Source of the DNA: Theobroma cacao | Taxonomy: Eukaryota; Streptophyta; Magnoliopsida; Malvales; Malvaceae | Assembly: GCF_000208745.1 (NCBI RefSeq) | Contig: NC_030855.1 | Location: 1,348,409-1,412,408 of the forward strand | Direction: 5' to 3' | DNA: 64,000 nucleotides | Part shown: positions 20,224 through 33,236 of the stretch, in pieces | How positions within the stretch are numbered: position 1 is the first letter of the stretch | Layout of the letters: each line of letters opens with the position of its first letter | Program-made: the position numbers and the translations under genes | The notes under the pieces: model-generated | The model's input: only the letters and a program-made list of their open reading frames with translations | What the model was told of the DNA's origin: nothing | The model's database searches: none

Positions 20224-23200
20224 TCAGTCAACAGACTGGAAGAGTCTAATAGACATTGCTCGTTGCTCTTCAGTCAACAAAGGAAACCAGTTTCTTATAA
20301 GATCTGCATGAACAAATTGACCTGACATGACTGGAAGCGTAACATTCTTCTGAATAACTTTCTCAATATCAAGGGATATAAGCCCAAGCAAAGCACTAAC
20401 AGTCGCAAGCTGGATAGGAAGACCTGCTCTAATAGTAGTCTCCCGAAACAGAAAAGCAGACAGCTTAACCCTCAAGTTTTCAACCTCTTTATCTTCATAT
20501 CCAACAGCATCAACTCCAAGCCTGAAAAAAAGACATCATTTTAATGTTAAAGCTATGTGAGACTTCTGAAAAACTATGAATTTTCTTTGCTGTATGTTAA
20601 TATTAGTAGGTCCCTCATAACTATGACATGCTCTCGCATGAAACAAGAATCTCATAACAATTCACCCATGCCATGTCATGTAGCTACCAGTACTACAAGT
20701 TAGACAGATGAATTCAAGCAAAGCCAATCCCTACCATACACCTTTTCCACTTTAACTGAAGTGTAAGACTCAGTGGAATCTAAGATATACTAATCAATTT
20801 ATGATTTCTTCTAAACGCAAATCCTCATGTACACCTTCACAAGGTAGCAGGTTACTCAAATTTAATATCCATACCAGTTTGTCAGCTAATTATTTCAGCA
20901 ATTGACGTTTTCAAATCACAAAACAGTATAAAACCCAAGGACTTTTTTCTTTCTTTCCCCATTAGTTTTTGACAAAATAGCAGATGATAATCTTATGCCT
21001 GCAGCCAGTTGCTTTAGCAGGATGACAACAATGCATTGGAAAAAATTAAAACAAAAAATAGTCAAAAATTATAACAATGATTGTCTAAACAACAATGCAG
21101 GAAGTTGCTTTTATCATTTTTTGGCTAACGTGACTACTTTTTAGAATAAAAAATTAAAACAAAATATTTATGAAAAATAAATAACAAATAAATCTGATAA
21201 AACAGAATTGAAAAGAAATAGTCAAAAAAATATCATAACTTGCCATGCCAGTCCAAAAATAGTCATGACATAAATTTAACAGTCTATGTCACTAATTTTA
21301 CCGTGACTATTGAAGGAGCAACCAAAATCCACATTTAATAAAATAGGAGGAACAAAATACTCGAAATAAAAGAAGAGAGAATAATCCCCATAATTTGATA
21401 ACTACAGGGACCAAATCAGTAATTTAAACTTCCTTTTTCTTAAATTGAGTTTCAACCAAATATAACAGGATAAATGGTGCTCCCAACCAAAATTACAACA
21501 TTAAGATTTCATCATGGCAAAAACAATAATGACTACATCAAAGACCAGAAAAGTTAAAACATATAAAACCAGACAAAATTAAACAAAAGAATACCTCCCA
21601 AGTTGACCGAGAAGAATAATAATAGCAAGCGTGAGGTTCTCAAGACCAGGTGATTCCAACATACTCAACAGCTGGGCAATGATTTTCTCGCATGTCCAGA
21701 CCCAGCTCTGCATTCAACAAAACATTAAAAAAAAAGTCAGGTTTCAAATCTCAGTACAAAAGAACAAACAATTTCACTACTATAAAGCTAAAATCCAAAA
21801 CCAAATATTTGGCATTTCCCTTTTGGCTTTTACTTTAAAAATATATATATATTTAAAACAGTACAAAAATCATTTATAATAGAACTAAAGGATGAAAACT
21901 TTTAAGAATTTTTTCAGTATAAAAATTCAAAAATTTTGCTTCTGTTAAAAAGAGAAAGTCAAAGCCAAACACTACTTTTTGCTCCTTTTTCTTTTCTGCA
22001 TTTTTTCTTTCAAAAAACAAAAGGTAAAAAGTATTAGTTGTATCAAAAGCTACTGAAAGAGTACCACTCACAACAAACATAATAGTTCGAGCACATACCA
22101 TATTGCATGCAAGAAGCTCTATCAACGATAAGACATCACTAATGTGACACAAAGTTCCAGCGACAAATGATCCTGACTGTTTACCAGGCACGCTGTATTT
22201 GTCTAAACAGCATGATACATCACAATTCATATCAACGACACAACCCAAGTTTTGTTCAGTTTTATCCTGAATGGACATGACATTTGAATTTGACAAATTT
22301 GCTGTCACTTCTTGATGCATAATTCCTGACTGCACATAATTCTGAAGCTTTTCAAAGAGTAACGAGACAACAATATCTACAGAAAGCACATCCTTCGAAA
22401 ATGGGCATCCAACACATGCATGGCACTCAGCTTGAACCTCAGCCACCAATGAAAGAGTTACTGTAGCCACCGGTGCATGTTCTCTTTCAAGGAACACGAC
22501 TATCGATTTCAACACAGTCATTGTCAAACTATACTTTTTTGAGGTGAAAATTTTATCACCACCCACATAAGCAAACACATGAAGAACAAGCAGAGCCACC
22601 GAGATGTCATATCTATGCATCCGGAAAATGTTATAAACAGCCTCACACATAAAGCCAGTACGGTCAGCAGCTGCACATATAGAACCCAATATAATGCTAC
22701 CTGCTACCAACAGGTCAGCTGAAGCTGCTTCATGTAACAATATTACATCCGAACCATCAACAGTGACATGAATTCTTGAATCACATTCACTAGAAGACTC
22801 AGAAGACAAATCAGTATACAACAAAAATCTCCCCTCTATAAGAAAATCCTCAATTACACTAAGCAGTTCATCCAAACATAATTCAGCCACTACACTTCTT
22901 GGCTCAGCATCAGACATCACTGCACCAAAAGAACAGTTAAATAAACTCAAAGCTGAAACAACTATATAATAAAATTACAAGAGCTGATACAGATATTACA
23001 AACGCAATGAAAACCAAGACATAAATAAAAGTTTGAAAGTACCTGCATTTATGTGCTCAGCAAACAAATGTAAGCAGGGGATGAGATCCCTGATCAGAGA
23101 GCACTTCCCTGAAGTAGCTGTACACAAGTTGAGAAGAACCAGCGAGAAAAATACACAAACCTTCTCCCTGAAACAAGAATTCATGAAATTTTAGAAAGAA

Positions 23201-26200
23201 AAGCTCAACTAAAATGACAGATATTGGAATTGAAGCAGAGTATCAGAATGAACTAATCAGAGGTAAAGAACTCATAGACAGTCCTCAACAGCAGACATTA
23301 TAGCATATCTTGACGAAAATAGAACACTTACTTGGCTAAAAGATTTTCTTCCAGCTTAAGAGCATGTAAAATTCTATGCACGACAAACTCAGTCTGAGCA
23401 GGCAAAGAGCATTGAGCCATACAACTTTTAGTGGCGAAAAAAATTCTAGAGATACTGCTAGCATCCTTGATGTCAGAGAACACAACACAGTATTTTGGAA
23501 TTCTTTCAAAGACTCCAGAGTTCTGGGGATGGCTTAAACAGGCTCTTCCTGCTGGCATAGTACTGCAAATACCATTCTCATTACTCCTTGGAATGTCAAT
23601 GGTACCATGAGAACACTCATTTTCATGTTGCAATACTTTAAGTGAAGTGTCCGCCCTATTACATGGCAACTTATTAGAACCTTTCTCCATGTTAATAACA
23701 TCAAAACTGTCAGAAGATGCAACATTTTCATCCTCATGAGAAAATCCTTCACAATTCTCATCATGTGTATGTGTAAATTGATCCACCTCAAATGTTTCAA
23801 CGCCTGGAAATTCAATCTCAGGAAGAGTAGGGGATACAGGCATATCTGCTGCCATCCTATAGCATTCCTCCTCCACAGCATCGTCCAAGTCCAGCAATTT
23901 CATATAGTTTCCGTTCACTACTTCCTTAAAACCAACCATAATTTTAGGGTCAATTGTATGAGGATCACATATGGCCTCTCCAGAAACCTTGGTTGAATTC
24001 ATCAAGTTATTGGCAGGTTGAGAAGCTGGTCTGAATACATTTGCATCTTCCAAAGGTTCAAGGCTATTTTGCATCTGTGTCAACTGCAGACCATCACAAG
24101 ATTGCTGCATAGCCACTGTCTTTTCATGAGATGTTTTTCTCTTCTTATGAGACCTATCATGCACAGCATATGCAATATCTTGCAGGTTAGATCTCAGAAG
24201 TTTAGCTTCTTCTGTGGGTTTGTCCATTTGTCCTCTTACCACGCCATGCAAAGCAGACAGCTTGTCCTCCAGCTGCAGATGCAACTTTTTACTCTCAAAG
24301 CACAGAAGTTCAATAGACTCGACAGCATTAAGTATCCTCTTTCTCTTCTTACCACAGCCATTAACTCTTCCTAGAGGATCAACAGGAAGAGGACTTCTAA
24401 CACTATTTTCAGCAACCACAGCAACATTTTCATTGCACCTATTTTTTGTAACTTCACCAGATATACCCGAAACAGTTTGTTCTACATTTAAGATCTCTTC
24501 CCCCAGTTTTGCTGATGTGGTAACAGAAAAAGCACCCCTTTCCTGTGAGCCCACCAACTGTCTATCAGAAAAAGATGCTGTACTGGAATTTATTGCAGAA
24601 CTCTGTAACATTTTTCGATTAGAGCCTCCAAGCAGAGACTCCAATTTAGAATTAATACCTGTGATGGATTCAGCACAGTTCCCTCCTTGTATAGGAAGCA
24701 AATGTGCATCATGTTGAAATGTTTCCCCAAGAGGATTGGACGGAGTTGTATCCATGCACATAGTCTTCAGAAGTTGATTTTCAGTTTGAAGACATGTTTG
24801 ACAGAAATTTAAACTCCGTAAATTTTCTTTTACCTTCAACCATTGCATACTTGAGAAGTCTCCAGCCTGCAAAGAATATCAAACAATCCCATATACAACC
24901 ATGATCAGAATCTCAGCAGAATTAATAATAAAGAAAAAGACCAAAAAGCTGTACATTTTTAGCAAACAACCTTATGCATTGCAAATGAAATGAACTCCTA
25001 AAACTAAGATGAGGCACAGAGAATATTTAAATTATTTTTAAAAAATTATCATAAGAAAAGTTTACACATAATCATTAGGAGGAGGAAGGCTCTCTCTCTC
25101 TCTGCCCCCACCCCTCTTCTCTCTCTCTCTCCCTCACTTCCTCCTCTCTCTTCACCCATCCTTTCTTTTGGAATTTTTCCTTTTCCTCTTTTTTTTGTTT
25201 TTGCCTGGTTGGGAAAATTACCAAGCAGTTAAAAGGGAATTTCACAGAATCATAAACCATATCCATCATGTGCAAATACATTATAAACTGCCCACAAATT
25301 AAAGTAGGATTGAAAGCAAACTTATCCTCTACCCACCAGTTCAATAACACTAAAGAGCCATCACGTAACCTTCAGTCTGAGAAAAATCAACCAGTAGCAA
25401 AGTATAGTATCAAACGCCAAAACCTGTATCCTATTTTTCAAAAATGAATTACATCACTATAATCATCAATGAGCAAAACAATTGAAATTTCAAGGAAGAA
25501 CAATGACAAAAAGCGAAAAACCAAAAAAAAAGAGGTATGAATACAAAGTGAGAAACTAACCTTTTCCATGTCATCTATACCTTCGGTAGGGGTTGAGAAA
25601 CATTTATCCAGTGCATCAAAGCGGTTTATAAACTGAACTAACTCAAGCTTCATGCAACCTACTTTTTGTTGCAAAAGATTGCTACGACTCTTTTCCAACT
25701 TAGCCACATCTTTGGCATGCTTTACTCGTTGTTTTTCAAATTTCAGTTGTTTTTTCAAAAGCTTTACTTTTGCTACTTCAGCACTAATGCCTTTGTCAGA
25801 TGAAAAAACCAAAGCATCAACCGTTTTTCTAGAGGACGAGAGTTCATTCATCTGCTTCTTCAATTCATCAATCTTCAGCCTAGCATCTTCCAACTGCTTC
25901 AATAGATGATCAGCACGGAGTTTTTCTTCTATAGCCTTCTTAGTATTCTCTTCCACAAGCTTTCTTTTCTTTTCCGCTTTCCTCATCTCTAAATCTGCTC
26001 GTTTTCCCTCAAAGATAGCCTTCTCTTTCTCAACCTCCTCAGAATGCAACAACTTGGAAACTGCCTTTGATTTATCTGCATCTTTCATCAAAACCTCTAA
26101 TTCTGCTGTCTTTTTTGTTGCAGCTTCAGCACTTGTTTTTCTATCTGGTTGGTCAAAAGGACCATCCACCAAATTTCTTGAGCCAGAAAGTTCATGTAGC

Positions 26201-27766
26201 TTCTTTTCTAGTTCTCCGTTCCTCCTTCTAGCCTCTTCCAGCTGTTTGAACAAATTGTCAGCATGCAACTTTTCTTCAACAGCCTCCTTAGTGGCTTCTG
26301 CAATCTTCTTTTGCTCCCCTACGTTAGCCACCTCCAAATTAGCACGTTTTCTTTCTTCAACAGCCTTCTTCTTAGTTTCTTCTGCGAGCTTCCTTTGCTC
26401 CTCTGCTTTAGCTATCTCCATATCTGCATGTTTTCTTTCTTCAACAGCCTTCTTCTTAGTTTCTTCTGCAAGCTTCCTTTTCTCCTCCACTTTAGCCATC
26501 TCCATATCTGCATGTTTTCTTGCTTCAACAGCCTTCTTCTTAGTTTCTTCTGCAATCTTCCTTTGCTCCTCTGCTTGAGCCATCTCCAAATCAGCACGTT
26601 TTCTTGCTTCAGCCGCTTTCTTCATAGTTTCTTCTGCAATCTTCCTTTGCTCCTCTGCTTTAGCCATATACAAATCAGCACGTTTTCTTTGTTCAACTGT
26701 CTTCTTTTTCTCTTCTTGTAGCTGCTTAGTTGCCTTATCAAACTTTGACTTCTCAGAAACCAACTTAGATTTTGCTTCATTAACTTCTTTTCTTAATGCC
26801 TCTAATTGTGTCCTATAATCTTCAGCCTTCTTTCGTTCAATATCAGCAAGCCTCCGTTCTTCACTACCCTTACCCTTCTCAGTTTCTGCATCTTTTGATG
26901 CTTCAGCAGCTTTCCTCTTCTCTGCTGCAGCATTCTTCTTTTCCAAATCTGCCCTCTTCTTCTCGTTCTCAACAAGCTCCTTGAGCCAGTTGATTTCTTT
27001 CTCCCTGTCAGAAACTATAGCTTTAAGAAGCTTCATTTCATCAGTTTTATCTTCAGCATCAGAAACTCCTTTTTGCTTTAAGTTAGATATCTCAGACTTT
27101 AGAGCACATAACTCATTCTCTAACGAAACTCTTAAAGCCGATTCTTTTTCTCTGCCCTCTTTCTCCACTTTTGCTCGTGCTTGTTCTTCCTCGTATGCTG
27201 CAAAGTGCAAAGTTACAGATTAGGGGAACAAAAATTGCAGGCCAACTCAAATCGAACATCTGTACAACATAAACAAATTCACAATAGACGAAAAAAGACC
27301 CCTCTAAATGTATGAAGCACACCTTTTTTAATGCATGCAATAGTTTTAATTCTATTCCTCTGACATATGTTTCTACAAAACGCTTCCAACTTCTTACAAA
27401 TCATACATTAACTGATGGATATAAATTTCAAACTCTAACCAAACACAAGAAACGAACGAAAAGAAGCTACAGTTGCATTATTTGTACCTTTCTTGAGAGT
27501 CAGATTCTGGGCTTGAATATCATCACATCCTTTTTCCAATAGACGTACTGCCTGCTTTAGACAAATTCGCCCCTTTTCTGCCTTTGAATATTTGTTTTTC
27601 CACTGGAAAAGAGAACAAAAAAAAAATTAAGAGAGAGGAGAGTAAAGGAAAGGAAAAGGATGGAAATATAGCAAAACGTCCTTCACTAAATGGAAAAGCT
27701 TACCACTTGACAGCAGGGTGAGACTTGGACATCCTCCTCTGGAGCGTCTGGAACATCCGCCGCCAT
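20224..27766 (-). CDS. MEE22: MEE22/EMB1611-like coiled-coil protein (8 exons)
   Basis: Exons by eye, all with GT/AG borders and continuous phase: 27766-27704, 27602-27488, 27197-25561, 24866-23332, 23167-23043, 22919-22099, 21707-21595, 20521-20224. They give 4,707 nt, or 1,568 aa. The start MAADVP precedes a Cys-containing region (SPCCQVWKNKY). Residues about 60-600 are a very long charged coiled coil containing five 28-residue repeats. The middle is low-complexity, with a basic patch (KKRKRI, KKRKTS). The C-terminal half is helical without a known catalytic motif. Arrangement and N-terminus suggest the Arabidopsis maternal effect embryo arrest 22/EMB1611 family, required for embryo and shoot meristem development. 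The name rests on recollection of the family, not on an alignment. A leader intron (27769-27944) is likely. Confidence 0.8.
25080..25150. repeat. CT-rich microsatellite in an intron of the coiled-coil gene
   Basis: Runs of CT (plus strand) such as CTCTCTCTCTCT, interspersed with C runs, lie in the intron between 25560 and 24867. On the gene's strand this is GA-rich. No function is implied. Confidence 0.85.
26272..26688 (-). repeat. Five 84-bp coding repeats (28-residue coiled-coil units)
   Basis: Within exon 3 of the coiled-coil gene a 28-residue unit (RK-R/H-AD-…-EEQRK-I/L-AEET-…) is repeated four times exactly and a fifth time with one residue missing, at about residues 230-368. Twenty-eight residues are four heptads, so each unit preserves the coiled-coil register. 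DNA of adjacent units is also similar, indicating unequal-crossover expansion. Copy number could vary between alleles. Confidence 0.9.
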
Positions 27767-27768
27767 TG

Positions 27769-27944
27769 CTGCAAACGCAACCAGAACTCAAAATAAGGAA
27801 TCATTTAGAATAATCAGAATTCATAAACGAAACCATTCTTAATTTTCCTGACTAATCTTTTCTTTTCTGGGGTAAATTCCCAGGAAACAAGCAGCACAGG
27901 AGCGTGAAACTAGCAATAGAAATTAATTTTAAAAAAAAACTTAC
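27769..27944 (-). other. Putative 5' UTR intron of the coiled-coil gene
   Basis: On the minus strand AACACAG|GTAAG at 27944 and TTTGCAG|CAATGG at 27769 are good donor and acceptor sites. They would remove an intron lying immediately before the start codon. Inferred from splice consensus only. Confidence 0.5.
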
Positions 27945-28214
27945 CTGTGTTAAATTTAATATTCTGAGAATGGCGCCTCACATGTTCTAAACCAAATGGT
28001 GCAAAACAAAAAATGCTTTAAAAGAAAAAAAGAAAAGGGAAGAAAAGATAAACCCTAAACCTCGATTAGGGAGAGAGAAGAGTGGCAAATAAACCCTAGA
28101 CGTCAAACTTTAGTAACCAGGGAAAGAGAGCGAGACTGAAGAGAATACGTTCGCGGGTCAACCGACTGAGAAACAAGTCTCGGAGTCGGTTGGATCTAAC
28201 CCGATAGCGTTTAA

Positions 28215-29282
28215 AATGCTGAACTACATTTTCATTTAAATTGCTTTTGTGATTTTTTTTTTAGCATTTTTTTATTAATATTGAATAAATATTTTTTAAT
28301 TAATAAATTGTGAATAACTTTTATTTTCACGAAAATTAGGTTTGAGTTACTTAAGTTTGAATCCTATTAAAATCAACTATCCATATATATTATCCGAATC
28401 TGATAAAAAATCAAAATCTAATATTTAAATACTCTCTAAAAACCCAAACTTGAATCCAAAATAAGAATAAATTTAAAATCAACTTTTATATTTAGTATTG
28501 ATAAAAATTATATTAATAAATAAAATTAAATCATAAAAAATAAAATTTAAACTCGTAGTTTATATAATTACTAAATTTTAATAAATATTATATTAATTAC
28601 AAGTAAAAATTTAACATAAAGAATATTATCTATAATCAAGTTGAAGTAGTAAATATCCTAAAATTATTACCTGATACCTATCCAAACTCATGATGAGTAG
28701 TAATTTTATTACTCAAAATCTATTTAAACTTGATTATAGAATACTCTAATCCAACTTAACAAAGTCATGTAATACAAGATATCTGATCATAATTCATAAT
28801 CCTTCCATCTTGACTTTGGACCATTTTGATGTGTTCACACAGTGCATTAGCTTGTAAGGTAAAGAGAATTTCATTAATTAATTAATTCTATAGCTATACT
28901 TCTGTAAGTGCTTGACTTTTGTTGATGTTATAAATTACGTGAAATTAACTCAATTAGGTGAATTGATTGAAAAAATCATCAATTTTTTCTCTCCAATTTT
29001 TTCTGTAAAATGCATATGATTATTATTTTTTTTTCTCTTTCACCCAAGTAATGACCATGCCAATTCAAAGTGACATAGAAATGAAGAACTTTTTTTGGAA
29101 GCTCCATAACCAAATAAACAATGGGAACATAATTCATTTACACAAACAACTCAAGGTATAGATAGGAGACCATCCATTAGATGCTAACCCCACAATACTT
29201 CATCTAGCGGCACATACTACAAAACAAATAGAAGCACAAGAAAGAATGTTTAAACGCTGGGCCTGATGGGTTGGCAACTAAA
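28215..29282. other. AT-rich intergenic
   Basis: Low-complexity AT-rich DNA with no open frame of note. The part at about 28330-28800 resembles in wording the segment at about 35540-35690 (GATTATA-type, TAATTTTATTACTC), suggesting a shared decayed repeat. The 3' UTR of the hydroxylase probably lies at about 29100-29282. Confidence 0.5.
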
Positions 29283-29309
29283 TTATCTAGTCTTCTCAGC
29301 TGCTTTCGT

Positions 29310-31042
29310 TTAAGGAAGGGTTCGGAAAACTCTGTCCCAAAACGCTGAAGTGATCCCAAAGCCCTTATTTTGAATCCTGAAGTGATGGTTCAAGTGATAT
29401 TTCTGCAATAAACATGGTTAACTCAAGAGTCAGAACACCCGGACAAGTCTGCTTTGCAAGGAACGTTTGAGGTGTAGATATCCCGCTGCTATTACTTTCA
29501 TGAGGTTTAAAATCTGCTTTTAAGTCAGTGGGACTGAAAATTTTTAGTGAATACCTACTCTAGGTTATTGCACTGTTAAACTAGCAAGAAATGTTACCTG
29601 CAACTAGTTAAAGCACATGCATCTTACCTTAAGGCTTTTAGCAACATGTTTGGTGGGCTGACCATGGTGCAGGTAGTAATGGGTGACATCATACATTACA
29701 TACCCAAGCAAACCACCTCCGAATAAAGCAGGAGTAGTAGAGGGAGTGGCTAAAAGCTTAACCAGGTTCCAAAACTGGTAAAGAGACAGCAAGAAGTAAG
29801 GCATTACAATAATTCAAAAATACATGACTTATAAATGCAACAAAACACCTATGATCCGAACTTTTACAATTCACAGCTTTGAGGTTTCAAACGATTTTAG
29901 AAGACAGTGCCTGAAATCATCTACTTGAATAGAGACTTAACAAGCATCATGTAATATACAAAGGAACAAGTTTTGAAGCAAAAAATACATACTGGTATGC
30001 ATAGTACAGCAGTTGCAGCAGGAGGGAAAACAAGCCGTAGGCCATCCATAGGGTGCTTATGGTGGCAGCCATGAAGAAGATAATGAACAGTGTTTCCCCT
30101 ACACCAAAGTTCTCAATGAATTAGTAAACCATTCTAGCATAAACTGACTGCTCACATACATAGAAAATTGATTAAAAGTCATAATACAAAAGTAAGATAT
30201 GGATAAATTATGTGTCTGTATGTGTACAAAAGTCATGGGCCCAGGAAAGAAAGAACTAACCAGTAACTCTTTGTTTCAATGTGGAAAAGGAAACGGTGCA
30301 AAGTGTATTCCAGAAATGTCCACACAAAAATACCAAAACCGACCATTAAAGCTATTTGGGGAAGTGGATGCCCCATACGTATAGACATTGAGATGCACCA
30401 GCATACAACTGGCAGCCATATGGCTGGAATTGCCCACCAGACTGTGCGGGTCAAGAACTGTTTCAAGTAAAACAAGTCAATTTGTTCTTACAAAAACTTG
30501 CCAGAGTAAAGCTTAATTAAAATATTTCAAAATTTTTGTTGATACCTCCCAAAAGTCACTCTCAAAAAATCGAGGACCTTCCTTGCTTACAATAGGCTGG
30601 TGAACCCACTCCTGATAAGTTTCTCCAAGGTGACCAACCTGTCATAGTCCCTCAAACAGTCAAAATCTGTAATTGGAGTTAGAAATCGCTACCCCCAATT
30701 TTCTCAAGGTGATTTCCCCATTGCCTAAGATTACTGAAGAGGATTTAAATAGCTTTGACAAGATTTGAAGCAAAACCAAGTAGCCAAAGAAAGTCAAAGG
30801 AATGAAACAGAACAAGAAGTTGCAAAGAAGTGTAGCGTAATTGACACTACCAAGAAATCAACTTGAGGAAATAAACAACAGGAATACAGGAACTACTAAA
30901 CAATAAAAAATTCAATAACAGATCAATATCTCACACTCTTATAATTATGTAAGAAACTCAACAAGAGAATTGAAAACCAATTACAATATACCTGGAAGAC
31001 AAGTGGTTTATTCAAATCAACAGTGAATTCCTGTGCAACCAT
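29310..31042 (-). CDS. Fatty acid 2-hydroxylase (FAH1/FAH2 type), C-terminally truncated
   Basis: Six exons by eye, phases continuous: 31042-30992, 30638-30546, 30457-30261, 30098-29993, 29774-29628, 29402-29310. They give 228 aa. It belongs to the di-iron fatty acid hydroxylase family that adds a 2-hydroxyl to the acyl chain of (dihydro)ceramides in the ER membrane; plant members lack the fused cytochrome b5. His clusters are HRFLFH (102-107), HYLLHGCHHKH (119-129), HYYLHH (181-186), KH (192) and YHLNHH (200-205), so the metal site looks complete. Hydrophobic segments lie at about 55-75, 87-97 and 165-178. A TAA at 29312-29310 ends the protein about nine residues before the usual 237. The next codons still read T-K-A-A-E-K-T-R then TAA, so the loss looks recent. 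The start MVAQEF matches the family. Confidence 0.93.
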
Positions 31043-32309
31043 CTTGGCAACTGCATAAAGAAAATTCGGTTCAGCAAAGGATTAGTTAATTATTAAATTG
31101 TGATAGAAAGAATTGATTAAAAAAATAGACATAAAATTCTACCAATCTCAGTCTATCAAAAATGTTACATCATTCCAAAAGTTCATTCCATGGAACATAT
31201 TCTTCCCATTAGTTATAGTCAAGCTGAAATCCACAATCCCAGAATTCCAATTTCCAAACACGTGTTGCCAATCGTGAATTAAACGCCGGAATCAGATTCC
31301 CACTAATTAAGGTAAATATTCAAATTCTTAAAAAACCAAAGAAAATAGTAATTTAAAAAAAATTAATACTGTTTTCCACCTTGCATCCTTTCCCAGCCAT
31401 CAAACAGAAAATTGCAGCAGAAAAGAAAAAAAGCAACTCACAATGTAGTAAACCAATCACTTCCAGACAATTAATGAATCCTAGATTCAACTATCTTTCC
31501 AGTACCCAGATTTTCTCAGCACCCAAACAGCAGAACACACACAATGTACTTAACAAACCATCAATGAAAACCCATAATTCAGAAGGAAAAAAAAACACAA
31601 CTTACCTCAGATCTAGAGATGCGAACATCAAAACCCAAAAACCAAAACTGAAAATTAAGCTAATGAAAAAAGCAGAAAAAAAAAAGAAAAAAAGTACCAA
31701 CCCAAGACAATGTGGGTTGGATCTAAGCCAAACCCACGAAGCTTCTCAATGAAAAAGAGCACCACAGGGACAAGAGCAACAGTGTTAAGGTGGTTTTTTG
31801 GAGCTTTCTGCTGTGGTTTTTTTGGTTTTGTTTTGGAGCAGTGAACCAAAGAGGAGACTGGAATAAAAAGGGAAAAAAAAAGGTAGAGGAGATTTGGGGG
31901 TATAAATCGTGGGGAAGCGTGGGAGAAGATCTCAGCCGTTAATTTAAAAAAAATTTCTAGGTATCATAAGAATCAAGGCCAGCAGATCCTCACGTTGGAT
32001 TCTATATTTCTAACGGTTGCCAGCCTGGCACTTTCACTATCCAGCTTGGCAAGCTCATGGGTGGGGGGAGGGGCGGGGAAATCTGCGGTGCATGTTTATC
32101 TCACGAAACCAAAGAGTGTGAGTGCGGCTTTTGGATGATGTGGCGAGAGCAGATTGGTTGAGCTGAAGTGTTGAAAAGATTCGGACTCTGTCTGTCCCTA
32201 GGCCAATAGGCCTTCGGCCTTTGGACTTTAGGCCAACTGCCAGGCAACGCCCAAAGAGTTGAGTATGTGGTTAGCCACTTTCCTTTCTCTTATTTTTTAG
32301 CTTAGTGGT
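31043..32309. other. Hydroxylase 5' leader/promoter and intergenic DNA
   Basis: On the minus strand a leader exon probably ends at about 31698 (GGGTTG|GTAC) and joins the start exon at about 31050 (TATGCAG|TTGCC), giving a long leader intron. A 64-codon frame through the leader (31849-31655) begins at a TTG, not an ATG, and is not called. The segment 32190-32250 is GC-richer, with short GGCC inverted words. No other gene is seen. Confidence 0.55.
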
Positions 32310-33141
32310 TGAATTAAGCAATTACTACTTATACTCTATCTAGTCATTGCATAATAATTTATAAAATTTTTTATTTTTTAAAATTAATAATATTAATATA
32401 ATTATTAACAAAATTAAAATTCTTTTATTACGTATGTTAACGTAACACTCGATTTAGTTGATTCGACATCTTATTTGATGTAATGATGAATACGATAATA
32501 CGTCGTTTTACTAATAATGTACTGCAAGTATTAATATAATACACGACATCGACATGATTTGACCTATATAATAATTTTGTTTTATTTTATATTTTCTCTC
32601 CTCTCATTTTTTGTTCTGTCTCCTTATCCCCGTCTTTATGGTTGAATCCAAGCAATTGCCAATCCTATTTTGTCGATTGAGGTCGGATTTAATGTCAGTA
32701 TAGCGAGAAAAATAGCCTGAACAAATCGATTTTGCCTCTAGCGCCTGAACAAGATTAATAACTATTTATACATCAATGTCAAGTTAGTATAAAAAATGAC
32801 AAATTTTATTTTAAATAATAATAATTAATTAATTTGTCAATTATAAATGTTTATTTAATTTAAAATAAAATTGTATAATTTAATTTAATGTAATAAAAAA
32901 TTATTTAAAAATTTTTAATTAATTTAAAGATATTTTTTAAATATTTTGTCATGATAATTATATTTAAAATTGCACGAAGGAAAAGAAAAGAAAAAAAATC
33001 AAAATATTAAAATGTACTCATAAAATTTTTTACTTTTATTTTTATAAATTTTGTTTTTTTAATTTTCAAAAAAATTAATTTTTTTTAACAAATTAAAATT
33101 TGTAGTTCACAAAGTGATGACCACCGACTAACCTCCAGGTC

Positions 33142-33148
33142 TATAAAT
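33142..33148 (+). promoter_or_regulatory. TATA box of RING gene 1
   Basis: TATAAAT lies 95 bases before the ATG at 33237. The same box lies 96 bases before the ATG of the duplicate gene, so both position and sequence are conserved. Confidence 0.65.
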
Positions 33149-33236
33149 TTTGCAGGTCACTGTTCAAATTGAGTTCTTCTTGCACTCAAAGTTTTGCTCC
33201 CTGCTTTCCGTTCTGGTTACTTGCTCTGAAATTAAC

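Noticed and set aside
24018..24717. Plus-strand frames opposite the coiled-coil gene
   Set aside because: They are antisense shadows of exon 4; splice phases and protein features support the minus strand.
26054..26721. Ser/Phe/Leu-rich plus-strand frames of 152-174 codons
   Set aside because: They are the antisense of the Lys/Glu-rich 28-residue repeats.
31655..31849. 64-codon minus-strand frame in the hydroxylase leader
   Set aside because: It opens with TTG rather than ATG and precedes the family-conserved start MVAQEF; it is more likely 5' UTR.
33150..33236. N-terminal extension of RING gene 1 (MQVTVQIEFF…)
   Set aside because: It starts only a few bases after the TATA box and the duplicate gene lacks a matching in-frame extension.
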